From Croceibacterium soli (lineage in GTDB: Bacteria; Pseudomonadota; Alphaproteobacteria; Sphingomonadales; Sphingomonadaceae), in contig NZ_WTYK01000005.1 of assembly GCF_009828065.1 (NCBI RefSeq), forward strand, positions 62,001-126,000: a stretch of 64,000 bases of DNA. Direction: 5' to 3'. Positions 26,583 to 34,770 of this stretch are shown here, in pieces. Positions within the stretch are counted from its first letter, which is position 1. Each line of letters begins with the position of its first letter. A program made the position numbers and the translations under genes. Below the pieces are notes generated by a model. The model was not told where the DNA came from. It did no database searches and saw only the letters and a program-made list of their open reading frames with translations.

Positions 26583-26757
26583 CTAGCTCCTCCCCGGCAC
26601 GGGGAGGGGGACCATCCGCAGGATGGTGGAGGGGGCCCGGCGGAACATCAGAGGTTGCGCTGGGCCCCCTCCGTCACCGGCCGGAGCTTGTCCAGAGCGA
26701 CGCCGCAGGCGGCGTCGAAGGGGCCGGCGCCACCTCCCCGTTCCGGGGAGGATTTGC
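26583..26757. repeat. Palindromic CCTCCCC/GGGGAGGATTT repeat inserted between tolQ and tolR
   Basis: A full copy of the family: CTCCTCCCCGGCACGGGGAGG, GGACCATCC...GGATGGTGGAGGGGGCCC, then GGGCCCCCTCCGTCACCGG and CCACCTCCCCGTTCCGGGG. It fills almost the whole 186-bp gap inside an otherwise tightly packed operon. In the transcript it would form strong hairpins between tolQ and tolR. Confidence 0.92.
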
Positions 26758-26770
26758 TGCAGACGCTCCA

Positions 26771-27484
26771 TCACTGGCCCTCCAGCTCGCGGCTGATCTG
26801 GGCGTGCACCCGGTCTGCGAAGCGCTGCATGCGCGCCTCGAACGCGTTCACCCGGTGGCTGAAGCGGTTGTAGGCGATGACGGCCGGGATGGCGGCGAAC
26901 AGGCCGATGGCGGTGGCGAACAGCGCTTCGGAGATGCCGGGAGCGACGACCGCGAGCGAGGAGTTCTGCTGCTCGCCGATCTGGAAGAAGCTGTTCATAA
27001 TGCCCCAGACGGTGCCGAACAGCCCCACGAACGGCGCGACCGAGCCGGTGGTGGCGAGAAAGTTGAGACGTTCGGCAAGGGAGTCCGCTTCCGTCGCGAC
27101 TTGCCCTTCCATCGCCAGCGCCACGCGCGACCGGGTGCCTTCGCGATCGGCCACGCGGCCGCCTGCTCCGGTCGAGTGCTGCAACTCGCTCAGACCCGCG
27201 GCGGCAACGCGGGCCGACGGCACGTCCTGCCGGCGCCGACCTTCGAGCAGCGTCTCAGGCTCCTTGGCCAGCAGGAATTCGCGCTCGAACGCGGCGCTGC
27301 GGCGGGAGACCTTGCCCATCCGCAGGGAGAAGCTGACGATGATCGCCCAGACCCAGATGCTGGCCAGGACCAGTCCGACGATCACGATCTGCACGACAAT
27401 GTCGGCGTCGCGGAACAGCTGCAGGGGGTCGAGCCGGGTCGGCGCAGCCGCGGTGGCGGCTGCGAGGAGGGAGACGGTTGTCAT
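26771..27484 (-). CDS. tolQ: Tol-Pal system protein TolQ (MotA/ExbB family)
   Basis: A 237-residue proton-channel subunit with three membrane helices: VVQIVIVGLVLASIWVWAII (about 30-50), then the conserved ATTGSVAPFVGLFGTVWGIM and APGISEALFATAIGLFAAIP. It forms the TolQ-TolR motor that uses the proton gradient to energise TolA. Its ATG overlaps the ybgC stop. The tail ends FADRVHAQISRELEGQ. Confidence 0.95.
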   Translation of the reverse strand: MTTVSLLAAATAAAPTRLDPLQLFRDADIVVQIVIVGLVLASIWVWAIIVSFSLRMGKVSRRSAAFEREFLLAKEPETLLEGRRRQDVPSARVAAAGLSELQHSTGAGGRVADREGTRSRVALAMEGQVATEADSLAERLNFLATTGSVAPFVGLFGTVWGIMNSFFQIGEQQNSSLAVVAPGISEALFATAIGLFAAIPAVIAYNRFSHRVNAFEARMQRFADRVHAQISRELEGQ

Positions 27485-27939
27485 GCTGATTTCGTATCAC
27501 CCATAAATGTTGCAAATGCTGTGCGCCAGGGATCGGGCTGACGCCGCGGCCGTCCATCCGGCCCAACGAAGCCGACGCGCAATTGTGCCTCGGCGAGCAG
27601 ATCCTCCCCTCGCAGCGCCTTCTGGTGCAGGCGGCAGGACGCGGCACGAAGTTCGACCGGCCGCGTGGAAATGACGATATCATCGTCGAGCTTGGCCGGC
27701 GCGGCATAGCGGATTGCCAGGTCGGCGACGGCATAGGCGCCCTCGCCTGCCTCGACAGCCGCGCGCTGGTCTATGCCGAGCAGACGCAGCAGGTCGGAAC
27801 GGGCCCGCTCGAACCATTTCAGATAATTGGCATGGTAGACGATGCCGGACAGATCGGTATCCTCGTAGTAGACACGCACAGGGAACCAGTGCTGCGGGCC
27901 CTCCAGGAGCCCGGAGGATGGTTTTGGATGGCGCGCCAT
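27481..27939 (-). CDS. ybgC: Tol-Pal-associated acyl-CoA thioesterase (YbgC)
   Basis: A 152-residue hot-dog-fold thioesterase. The 4-hydroxybenzoyl-CoA thioesterase signature is visible in RVYYEDTDLSGIVYHANYLKW, with the catalytic Asp in the DTD segment, followed by FERARSDLLRLLGID. It is the first gene of the tol operon and overlaps tolQ by 4 bp. The family hydrolyses short acyl-CoA or acyl-ACP substrates and is linked to phospholipid metabolism at the division site. Confidence 0.93.
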   Translation of the reverse strand: MARHPKPSSGLLEGPQHWFPVRVYYEDTDLSGIVYHANYLKWFERARSDLLRLLGIDQRAAVEAGEGAYAVADLAIRYAAPAKLDDDIVISTRPVELRAASCRLHQKALRGEDLLAEAQLRVGFVGPDGRPRRQPDPWRTAFATFMGDTKSA

Positions 27940-27999
27940 ATATGAACGCTGCCTTACGAATCGCCGAGTCGCGCGGCAAGTGCCAAGCGGGCCGAACGG

Positions 28000-28380
28000 T
28001 TACGAAGCCGCGATCATCCGCCCCAGCGGAGCGCCGCCGAACAAATGCACGTGCAGATGCGGCACTTCCTGTCCCCCGTGGCGGCCGACGTTGGCGAGCA
28101 GCCGGTAACCGGGATCGACCAGCCCCTGCTCGCGGGCGACATGGCCCACGGCGCGGATGAAGCCGGCAATCTCCTCCGGCTCGGCACGAGCGGAGAAATC
28201 GTCCCAGCTGACCCATTCGCCCTTGGGAACGACCAGGATATGCACCGGCGCCTGCGGGGCGATGTCGTGGAAGGCGAGCGCCCATTCGTCCTCGTAGACC
28301 TTGTTGCACGGGATCTCCCCGCGCAGGATCTTCGCGAACACGTTCTCGCGATCGTACGGCAGGGTCGGATCGATCGGCAT
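28000..28380 (-). CDS. HIT family protein (HinT-like nucleoside phosphoramidase)
   Basis: A 126-residue histidine-triad protein: YDRENVFAKILRGEIPCNKV at the start, AFHDIAPQAPVHILVVPK in the middle and the triad PHLHVHLFGG (about residue 110). The family hydrolyses AMP-lysine and other nucleoside phosphoramidates. The start codon overlaps the stop of hisE by one base, so it is co-transcribed as the tail of the histidine cluster. Confidence 0.93.
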   Translation of the reverse strand: MPIDPTLPYDRENVFAKILRGEIPCNKVYEDEWALAFHDIAPQAPVHILVVPKGEWVSWDDFSARAEPEEIAGFIRAVGHVAREQGLVDPGYRLLANVGRHGGQEVPHLHVHLFGGAPLGRMIAAS

Positions 28381-28694
28381 CAGGCTCCCCTCGAGGCTTT
28401 CTCGTCGATGCCGGACACGCCTTCCCGCTGGTCGAGCTCGGCGAGCACGTCGGCGAGCGGGATATCCTTCTCCTGCAGCAGCACGAGCAGGTGGAAGAGC
28501 AGATCGGCCGCTTCGCCGGTCAGTTCCTCGCGCGTGCCGGAGAGGGCGGCGATCACCGCCTCGACCGCTTCTTCGCCGAGCTTGCGGGCGATGACCGGAA
28601 GGCCGCGGGCGCGCAGCTGCGCGACGTAGCTCTGTTCGGGAGACGCCGAGCGGCGCCGGGCGATCGTGGCTTCGAGGCGGGTCAGCGTGTCCAT
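28380..28694 (-). CDS. hisE: Phosphoribosyl-ATP pyrophosphohydrolase
   Basis: A 104-residue alpha-helical MazG-like enzyme that converts PR-ATP to PR-AMP, the second step of histidine synthesis. Visible motifs are LARGLPVIARKLGEEAVEAV and the metal-binding EAADLLFHLLVLLQEKDI. It is a stand-alone hisE, as in most Alphaproteobacteria, translationally coupled to the HIT gene. A minimal PEP-CTERM-like gene separates it from hisF. Confidence 0.93.
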   Translation of the reverse strand: MDTLTRLEATIARRRSASPEQSYVAQLRARGLPVIARKLGEEAVEAVIAALSGTREELTGEAADLLFHLLVLLQEKDIPLADVLAELDQREGVSGIDEKASRGA

Positions 28695-28728
28695 GCGCGC
28701 CCGGCATGGCGCAGCGGGACGCGCCGCG

Positions 28729-28911
28729 TCAATCCTGCTCGCGATCCTTGTCCGGCCGGCGCATCGAGGCGCGGCGGCCGACGATCACGCCGAGGATGCC
28801 GAGAGCGAACAGGGTCAGCTGCGATCCTTCGGGCACTTGCGAGCCCTCGCCGGCCAGGACCGGCGCGGCGGAAAGAAACAGCCAGAGCGGGATGAGGATG
28901 CGGGCGACCAT
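28729..28911 (-). CDS. Minimal PEP-CTERM-like exported protein (60 aa)
   Basis: A 60-residue protein made only of a signal peptide (MVARILIPLWLFLSAAPVLA), a four-residue spacer and a PEP-CTERM-type tail. The tail has VPEG in place of VPEP, then a transmembrane helix (LTLFALGILGVIV) and the basic end GRRASMRRPDKDREQD. There is no passenger domain. It resembles small sphingomonad proteins annotated as PEP-CTERM sorting-domain proteins. An ATG 12 codons into the open frame was taken as start because the signal peptide begins there. It sits between hisE and hisF. Confidence 0.65.
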   Translation of the reverse strand: MVARILIPLWLFLSAAPVLAGEGSQVPEGSQLTLFALGILGVIVGRRASMRRPDKDREQD

Positions 28912-28980
28912 GCACCCGGCCTTTGTCCCGCCGGGCGGCGGCCGCAAGCGGGCAAAGATGAACGTCCCGTACCGGGACCA

Positions 28981-29739
28981 TCAGCCCCGCGCCGGCAGGC
29001 CCGCGGCCCTCAGCGCGGCGTGCGCTTCGGCGATGCTGTAAGTGCCGAAATGGAAGATCGAGGCGGCGAGGACGGCGCTGGCATGCCCTTCCCTGACGCC
29101 TTCGACGAGATGCTCCAGCGTGCCGACGCCGCCGCTCGCGACGACCGGTATCGAGACCGAGTCGGCGATCGCGCGCGTGAGCTTGAGGTCGTAGCCGCGC
29201 TGGGTGCCGTCGCCGTCCATCGAGGTGACGAGCAGCTCGCCCGCGCCCAGTTCGGCGAGCCTGACGGCGTGTTCGACGGCATCGATGCCGGTCGCTCGCC
29301 GGCCGCCGTGGGTGAAGATCTCCCAGTGATCGTGGCTCCACCTCGCGTCGACCGAGGCGACGACGCACTGGCTGCCCATGCGGGCGGCGATGTCGGACAC
29401 GACCTCCGGACGGGCGACGGCGGCGCTGTTGACCGCCACTTTGTCCGCGCCGGCGAGCAGCAGCGCGCGGGCGTCGTCCACCGTCCGGACGCCGCCGCCG
29501 ACCGTCAGCGGCATGAAGCAGACTTCCGCAGTGCGCCGGACGATGTCGAGCAGGGTGCCGCGGCCTTCGTGGGTCGCGGAGATGTCGAGGAAGCACAGCT
29601 CGTCCGCGCCGGCCTTGTCGTAAGCCTGCGCCTGTTCGACCGGGTCGCCGGCGTCGCGCAAGTCGACGAAGTTGACGCCTTTGACCACGCGGCCCTCGGC
29701 CACATCGAGGCAAGGGATGACCCGGATGCGGACGGTCAT
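28981..29739 (-). CDS. hisF: Imidazole glycerol phosphate synthase cyclase subunit
   Basis: A 252-residue TIM barrel that, with HisH, converts PRFAR and ammonia to imidazole glycerol phosphate and AICAR. Key segments are [19 protein letters not shown] (catalytic Asp), [55 protein letters not shown] (second catalytic Asp) and PVVASGGVG. The ATG is preceded at 4 bp by GGGGAGGA, the end of the palindromic repeat lying between hisA and hisF. Confidence 0.96.
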   Translation of the reverse strand: MTVRIRVIPCLDVAEGRVVKGVNFVDLRDAGDPVEQAQAYDKAGADELCFLDISATHEGRGTLLDIVRRTAEVCFMPLTVGGGVRTVDDARALLLAGADKVAVNSAAVARPEVVSDIAARMGSQCVVASVDARWSHDHWEIFTHGGRRATGIDAVEHAVRLAELGAGELLVTSMDGDGTQRGYDLKLTRAIADSVSIPVVASGGVGTLEHLVEGVREGHASAVLAASIFHFGTYSIAEAHAALRAAGLPARG

Positions 29740-29740
29740 A

Positions 29741-29886
29741 AATCCTCCCCGGCACGGGGAGGGGGACCGCCGCCGAAGGCGGTGGTGGAGGGGGCCCGCC
29801 ATCTGGCGCAGCGCGTGCGGCGGGCCCCCTCCACCATCCCCGGAACAAGTCCGGGGCTGGTCCCCCTCCCCGTGCCGGGGAGGATC
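29741..29886. repeat. Palindromic CCTCCCC/GGGGAGGATTT repeat between hisA and hisF
   Basis: A full copy: AATCCTCCCCGGCACGGGG, GGACCGCCGCCGAAGGCGG, TGGTGGAGGGGGCCC, then GGGCCCCCTCCACCATCCCC and CCCCGTGCCGGGGAGGAT. On the minus strand its end supplies GGGGAGGATTT directly in front of the hisF start codon. Confidence 0.92.
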
Positions 29887-29902
29887 GGGTTCCTCGCGGC
29901 GC

Positions 29903-30631
29903 TCACCCGCGCCCTGCCATCTGGATCGCGGCGGTGAGGTCCAGCCGGCCGTCGTAAAGCGCGCGGCCGGTGATCACCCCTTCGATGCCGTCGTCAGCAT
30001 GCAGTGCGAGCATGCGGATGTCGTCGAGGCCCTTTACGCCGCCGCTGGCGATCACCGGCAGATCGGTGCGCCGGGCGAGATCGACGGTCGCTTCGATGTT
30101 GCAGCCCTTGAGCATGCCGTCGCGGCCGATGTCGGTGAACAGGAGGCTGGCGACGCCGGCGTCTTCGAAGCGGCGGGCCATGTCCGTCACCGGCACGTCG
30201 GACAGTTCGGCCCAGCCCTCGGTGGCGACCATTCCGTCGCGGGCGTCGACGGCGACGACAATGCCGCCGGGAAACTCGCGCGCCATGTCCTTGACGAACT
30301 GCGGGTCCTTCAGCGCGGCGGTGCCCATCACCACGCGGGCGACACCGAGGTCGAACCAGCCTTCGACCGCTTCCGGCGTGCGGATGCCGCCGCCGAGCTG
30401 CACGTAGCCGGGGAAGGCTTCGATGATCGCCTCGACCGCCGCGCGGTTCTCGGCACGGCCGGCGAACGAGCCGTCGAGATCGACCACGTGGAGGTGCTGC
30501 GCGCCGGCTTCGGCGAACAGCAGGGCCTGGGCGGCGGGGTCGTCGCCGTAGACGGTGGCGCGGTCCATGTCGCCTTCGGCGAGGCGCACGACCTGGCCGC
30601 TCTTGAGGTCGATGGCGGGGAATACGATCAT
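29903..30631 (-). CDS. hisA: Phosphoribosylformimino-5-aminoimidazole carboxamide ribotide isomerase
   Basis: A 242-residue TIM barrel isomerising ProFAR to PRFAR. It shows [20 protein letters not shown] (catalytic Asp8), [48 protein letters not shown] (second catalytic Asp), [14 protein letters not shown] and PVIASGGV. The ATG at the start of the IVFPAID strand fits the family; upstream codons are not coding. Its neighbours are the GH130 gene upstream and hisF downstream. Confidence 0.96.
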   Translation of the reverse strand: MIVFPAIDLKSGQVVRLAEGDMDRATVYGDDPAAQALLFAEAGAQHLHVVDLDGSFAGRAENRAAVEAIIEAFPGYVQLGGGIRTPEAVEGWFDLGVARVVMGTAALKDPQFVKDMAREFPGGIVVAVDARDGMVATEGWAELSDVPVTDMARRFEDAGVASLLFTDIGRDGMLKGCNIEATVDLARRTDLPVIASGGVKGLDDIRMLALHADDGIEGVITGRALYDGRLDLTAAIQMAGRG

Positions 30632-30692
30632 CGCCGCGCGGTAATGCGGCGGACCGGGTTTCGCAATCACCAACCTCCCGGTGGCGGCGGCG

Positions 30693-31874
30693 CTACTCCG
30701 TCCCGCCTTTCGAAGGCACGAACATGTCCTTGGGGATGTGCGTGATGCGGCAGGCAAGGTCCGCCTCTCCGCTGGCGACGATGAAGTGATCACCCGCATC
30801 AACGATCCCGGTCGAGAACACGACGTCGCGGACGTACATCAAGTCGTCCAGCGGCCGGGTGAGTTCCGCGTTCGCCTCCATCAGCGGAGGGTGGCTGGTG
30901 GCGATCACTTTCCACGGCTCCTCCGGATCGAGCAGCGACCAGTATGTGCGATAAATGCCGACGATCTCGTGCGGTTCGACCCCGTGCCACAGCGACAGCC
31001 AGCCGCGCTGTCCGGCGATCTCGGTCAGGATCGGCGGAGTGCCGCCGCCGATCCGCGCGGTTGAGGGCGTCCCCGCATGCGGGCGGATGTGCGGTTCGAT
31101 GTGCGGCATCCAGTGCAGCGCATCGGGGCTGGAGGCGATGTTGATCGACGGGCCTGCGTGCCAGGGGCTGTCCGGCGGATAGGCGAAGAACAGCGCCCCG
31201 AGCGGGCGGGTCTGCGCCCAGTACTTGCCGCCGATCAGCCCTTCGAAGATCAGCATGTCCTTGTTCTGGTGGTCGAGGACGATGCCCTCGAACGTCCAGT
31301 CGAGCGCGTTGTCGGAGCTGTAGAGCGTGGTGGAGTGCCGTTCCGGGCTGACCGAGCAGGTGGTCATCAGGTAGCGATCGCCGACTTTACTGATCCGCGC
31401 GTCTTCCACCCCGTAGCACTGCCAGGTGCCGGCGGGCGCGATCGCCTTGTCGTAGTGGATCTGCACGATCTCCAGACCGTCGGGCGTGACCTCCACCGGC
31501 AGGAGCCAGGAGAGCGAAGTCAGCGCCATGACCTTCCAGCCATAGCCGTGGAGCTGGAACTTGCGCGGATCGGCGGTGTCGGCGAGGTTGAGCGGCCAGG
31601 CGTCGAGCACGTAGCCTTCCTGCGGATCCCAGCGGATCGCATGGACGTGATTATCGAAGATCGGCTTGCGCAGGGCTTCGGCGACGCGGACGATCAGCAG
31701 CAGGTTCCCATTTGGGAGCTGCGTCATCCCGGGATTGAACGCGCCGAGAACATAGGTTTCGCAGTCCAACTGGCCTGCGAGCGGCGAGCGTGACAGGTCA
31801 ATATCGCCCGGGCACAGAACGAGTTGATCGACCGGGAAGGTGCTTGCCCCCTTGTTGCTGGTCATGGCGTCCAT
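30693..31874 (-). CDS. Glycoside hydrolase family 130-like protein (beta-mannoside phosphorylase family)
   Basis: A 393-residue five-bladed propeller protein. GH130 features are FNPGMTQLPNGNLLLIVRVA, NHVHAIRWDPQ, the motif GVEDARISKVGDRYLMTTCS, IGGKYWAQTRP, GGGTPPILTEIAGQRGWLSLWHG and VDAGDHFIVASGEADL. The family phosphorolyses or hydrolyses beta-linked mannosides. No signal peptide is seen, so it acts in the cytoplasm. It follows an SDR gene by 3 bp and interrupts the his cluster; a shared role of the pair in sugar metabolism is inference. Confidence 0.85.
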   Translation of the reverse strand: MDAMTSNKGASTFPVDQLVLCPGDIDLSRSPLAGQLDCETYVLGAFNPGMTQLPNGNLLLIVRVAEALRKPIFDNHVHAIRWDPQEGYVLDAWPLNLADTADPRKFQLHGYGWKVMALTSLSWLLPVEVTPDGLEIVQIHYDKAIAPAGTWQCYGVEDARISKVGDRYLMTTCSVSPERHSTTLYSSDNALDWTFEGIVLDHQNKDMLIFEGLIGGKYWAQTRPLGALFFAYPPDSPWHAGPSINIASSPDALHWMPHIEPHIRPHAGTPSTARIGGGTPPILTEIAGQRGWLSLWHGVEPHEIVGIYRTYWSLLDPEEPWKVIATSHPPLMEANAELTRPLDDLMYVRDVVFSTGIVDAGDHFIVASGEADLACRITHIPKDMFVPSKGGTE

Positions 31875-31877
31875 GAT

Positions 31878-32645
31878 CTAATCCTTGATGCGCGGCTCGA
31901 CCCGCATCAGCGACACGACGGTCCGCCTGGGCTGGCAAAGGAAGAAGTGCGCGGCAGCGGCGATGTCCTCCGCGCGCAGCATCTTGGCCTGGTGGATCAT
32001 CTCGCGCTGTTTTTCGACCGGGATCTCCGGCAGCTGCATGTCGGTGCCGACCAGGCCGGGCTCGATGTTGCCGACCTTGATATCCTTCTCGGCAAGCTCC
32101 TTGCGCAGCGCCTCGGCGAAGGCCTCCACGCCGGTCTTGGTGGCGACGTAGACGGTCGACTCCCCGCCGCGCGACACGGCCGACATCGAGCCGATGAACA
32201 GGATGTCGCCGCCCGGCCCCATCCGCTCCACCACGCGCCGCGCGGTTGTCATCATGTGGGTGAGGTTGGTGTCGACGATGTAGCGGATCTTGTCGACTTC
32301 GGTGTCGCCGACGCCGTCCGCCGGCAGCCCGGCGTTGATCACCGCGATGTCGATGCCGCCGAGGTAGCTTTCCGCCTCCTCCACGAAGCGGTCGACATCT
32401 TCCTGCCGGGTGAGATCGATGTTGATCCCGTCGCCCTCGCCCACTTCGCGGATCCGCTCGAGCGCGTCGTCGAGATGCTCGGGCGTGCGGCCGCAGACGA
32501 AGACTTTCGCGCCTTCCGCAGCGAGCAGTACCGCGATCGCCCGGCCTATGCCGGTCGTGCCGCCGGTGATCAGCGCCTTGCGGCCCTTCAGCGAGGGCAT
32601 CTCGGTGTGTGCGTCGGACAAGTTTTTGGGATCGGCCTCGGCCAT
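31878..32645 (-). CDS. Short-chain dehydrogenase/reductase (SDR)
   Basis: A 255-residue classical SDR. The NAD(P)-binding motif TGGTTGIGRA is at about residues 28-37, FVCGRT follows, NAGLP is a variant of NNAG, and the catalytic Ser and Tyr-x-x-x-Lys lie in GSMSAVSRGG and VYVATKTGVEA; EPGLVGTDM is after the catalytic site. The substrate cannot be told from sequence. The ATG preceded by GGAGG (AAAAAGGAGGCGATTTTC) was chosen. It forms a two-gene unit with the GH130 gene, suggesting an oxidised or reduced sugar substrate. Confidence 0.88.
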   Translation of the reverse strand: MAEADPKNLSDAHTEMPSLKGRKALITGGTTGIGRAIAVLLAAEGAKVFVCGRTPEHLDDALERIREVGEGDGINIDLTRQEDVDRFVEEAESYLGGIDIAVINAGLPADGVGDTEVDKIRYIVDTNLTHMMTTARRVVERMGPGGDILFIGSMSAVSRGGESTVYVATKTGVEAFAEALRKELAEKDIKVGNIEPGLVGTDMQLPEIPVEKQREMIHQAKMLRAEDIAAAAHFFLCQPRRTVVSLMRVEPRIKD

Positions 32646-32750
32646 GAAAATCGCCTCCTTTTTCGATGCGGAGACGTTCTGGCTAGCGCCCGGTTCCTGC
32701 AAACTTCGTGCGTGTATGACGCCTCGCGAGGGACCGTGGAGCGAGCGCCT

Positions 32751-32893
32751 GTCGTGGTTCGACAAGCTCACCACGAACGGGATGTGGGGTCACAAGCTCA
32801 CCACGAACGGGATGTGGGGTCATGAGATCAGCGGAACGGGTCCCGGTCCATTCGCCCCCAACCCGTTCGTCCTGAGCTTGTCGAAGGACGAAT
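32751..32893. repeat. TTCGACAAGCTCA hairpin repeats with a short tandem duplication
   Basis: A GTGGT/ACCAC-type hairpin is followed by a second, truncated copy: CACAAGCTCACCACGAACGG and the following GATGTGGGGT occur twice in a row. A GTCCT-type copy in reverse orientation closes the block before hisH. The region upstream of the SDR gene (32646-32909) contains nothing else recognisable. Confidence 0.88.
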
Positions 32894-32909
32894 GGGCCCG
32901 AGCCCGCCC

Positions 32910-33539
32910 TTAGGGCCGCCAGTCGAGGAAGCGCGCGAGCAGTGCGAGCCCGTAGGCCTGGCTCTTTTCCGGGTGGAACTGCACCCCCAGCAGGTTGTCG
33001 CGCGCCACGGCGGCGACGAGCCCGCCGCCGTGATCGGTCATTGCGGCGATTTCGCGCCCGTTGTCGGGCACGAAGTGATAGGAATGGAGAAAATAGGCTT
33101 CGCCCGGCACGACCAGTTCGGCACCGTCGTGGTGCGGCAGGGGGGAGACGTCGTTCCAGCCCATGTGCGGGATCTTGATCGCGGGATCGGTCCGCTCGAT
33201 CGGTTCGACCTGGCCTTCGATCCAGCCGAGCCCGGGAGTGATGCCGTGCTCCAGCCCCCGCTCCGCCATGAGCTGCATGCCGACGCAGATGCCGAGGAAC
33301 GGCACCCCGCCTTGCAGGACCCGCTCCTCGAGCGCTTCGACCAATCCGGAGATCGCCCCGAGCCCTTCCGCGCAGGCCTTGAACGATCCGACGCCCGGCA
33401 GCACGATCCGCTGAGCGCCGCGCACAGCGTTCGGGTCGGCGGTAACCGCAACCCGTTCCGCCCCGGCCGCCTTCAGCGCGTTGTGGACCGAGTGGAGATT
33501 GCCCGCGCCGTAATCGATCAGCGCAACGGCGTCAGCCAC
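32910..33539 (-). CDS. hisH: Imidazole glycerol phosphate synthase glutaminase subunit
   Basis: A 209-residue class I glutamine amidotransferase supplying ammonia to HisF. Recognised are [25 protein letters not shown], the nucleophile motif [11 protein letters not shown] (Cys at about 84), [15 protein letters not shown] and the His-Glu of [10 protein letters not shown]. Its start overlaps the end of hisB. It is separated from hisA and hisF by the SDR/GH130 pair and repeats. Confidence 0.96.
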   Translation of the reverse strand: MADAVALIDYGAGNLHSVHNALKAAGAERVAVTADPNAVRGAQRIVLPGVGSFKACAEGLGAISGLVEALEERVLQGGVPFLGICVGMQLMAERGLEHGITPGLGWIEGQVEPIERTDPAIKIPHMGWNDVSPLPHHDGAELVVPGEAYFLHSYHFVPDNGREIAAMTDHGGGLVAAVARDNLLGVQFHPEKSQAYGLALLARFLDWRP

Positions 33540-34125
33540 CGAGCTGGCCCTTCGTCGAGGGGATCGCCCCGCCCTTGCGCAAGTCGAGCTCGACCGCCTG
33601 GCGCATGGCGCGGGCGAAGCCCTTGTAGATCGCCTCGCACACGTGATGATTGTTCTGGCCGTAGAGCAGCTGGATGTGGAGCGTGATGCCGGCAGCTTGG
33701 GCGACCGAGTGGAACCAGTGCTCGATCAGCTCGGTGTCCCATTCGCCGAGCTTCTCCTGCGTGAAGCGGGCTTTCCACACGAGGTACGGGCGGCCGGAGA
33801 TGTCCAGCGCGACGCGGGCCAGGGTCTCGTCCATCGGCGAGTAGGCGGTGCCGTAGCGGCCGATGCCGGCTTTGTCCCCCAGCGCGTCCGACAGCGCCTG
33901 GCCGAGCGCGATGGCGCTGTCCTCGGTCGTGTGGTGCTGATCGATGTGCAGGTCGCCGTCGACCTTGAGGGTGACGTCGATCAGCGAATGGCGGCTGAAC
34001 TGTTCCACCATGTGATCGAGGAAACCGATGCCGGTGGAGACGTCGTACGCCCCCGTCCCATCGAGGTTCACCTCGACGAGAATCTTGGTCTCGGTCGTGT
34101 CGCGGCTGATCCGGCCCGTGCGCAT
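33532..34125 (-). CDS. hisB: Imidazoleglycerol-phosphate dehydratase
   Basis: A 197-residue Mn-dependent dehydratase, the monofunctional form lacking the phosphatase domain of enterobacterial HisB. Motifs are [62 protein letters not shown] and [20 protein letters not shown]. It is the first gene of the his cluster on this strand and overlaps hisH by 8 bp. Confidence 0.96.
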   Translation of the reverse strand: MRTGRISRDTTETKILVEVNLDGTGAYDVSTGIGFLDHMVEQFSRHSLIDVTLKVDGDLHIDQHHTTEDSAIALGQALSDALGDKAGIGRYGTAYSPMDETLARVALDISGRPYLVWKARFTQEKLGEWDTELIEHWFHSVAQAAGITLHIQLLYGQNNHHVCEAIYKGFARAMRQAVELDLRKGGAIPSTKGQLGG

Positions 34126-34221
34126 GGCCCTGCGCTATAGGCGGAAACGCATCGCTGGCAACTCCCCGCGACACGTTCCTGCTTGACCGCGACGCGCCGT
34201 CTCGCCACCTATCCGACTGAT

Positions 34222-34737
34222 ATGAGTAACGATACGCCCGACAGCCTGATCCCCTACGACGAGATCGTGCAGGAAGCCTTGCGCGCCGTGGTCGGCCGCG
34301 TGCTGCGCGAGGTGGTGAGCAACGGCAGCGAACTGCCGGGCGCGCACCATTTCTACATCACGTTCAAGACGGGCGCAGCGGGCGTTTCCATCCCGAAGAA
34401 CCTGCGCGAGCGGTTCCCGGACGAAATGACCATCGTCCTGCAGAACAAGTTCTGGGACCTGATCGTGGACGAGGACGGGTTCAGCGTCGGCTTGTCGTTC
34501 AACCAGGTGCCGGCGAAGCTGGAGATCCCGTTCTCCGCGATCACCGCCTTCGTCGATCCGGCGGTCGATTTCGGGCTGCAGTTCCAGGCGGCCAGTGGCG
34601 ACACGGGCCCGCCCGAGCACGACGATGCGCAGAACGATGCGCCGGGCGCCGGGCCGGAACGTGGACCGACGCCGGACGTTACCGCTCCCGACGACGGCTC
34701 CAACGTCGTCACGGTCGATTTCGGCCGCAAAAAGTAA
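34222..34737 (+). CDS. sspB: ClpXP adaptor SspB (alphaproteobacterial type)
   Basis: A 171-residue adaptor that hands ssrA-tagged and other substrates to ClpXP. It begins with DSLIPYDEIVQEALRAVVGR, contains HHFYITFKTGAAGVSIPKNL and VLQNKFWDLIVDEDGFSVGL (substrate groove), then an acidic flexible linker. It ends in NVVTVDFGRKK, the ClpX-binding tail with the typical V-V-x-V-D-F-x-R/K-K pattern. It is divergent from hisB. Confidence 0.93.
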   Translation: MSNDTPDSLIPYDEIVQEALRAVVGRVLREVVSNGSELPGAHHFYITFKTGAAGVSIPKNLRERFPDEMTIVLQNKFWDLIVDEDGFSVGLSFNQVPAKLEIPFSAITAFVDPAVDFGLQFQAASGDTGPPEHDDAQNDAPGAGPERGPTPDVTAPDDGSNVVTVDFGRKK

Positions 34738-34770
34738 CCGCGCGGCCCGCCGCGCTTCAGGGGCGAGGCC

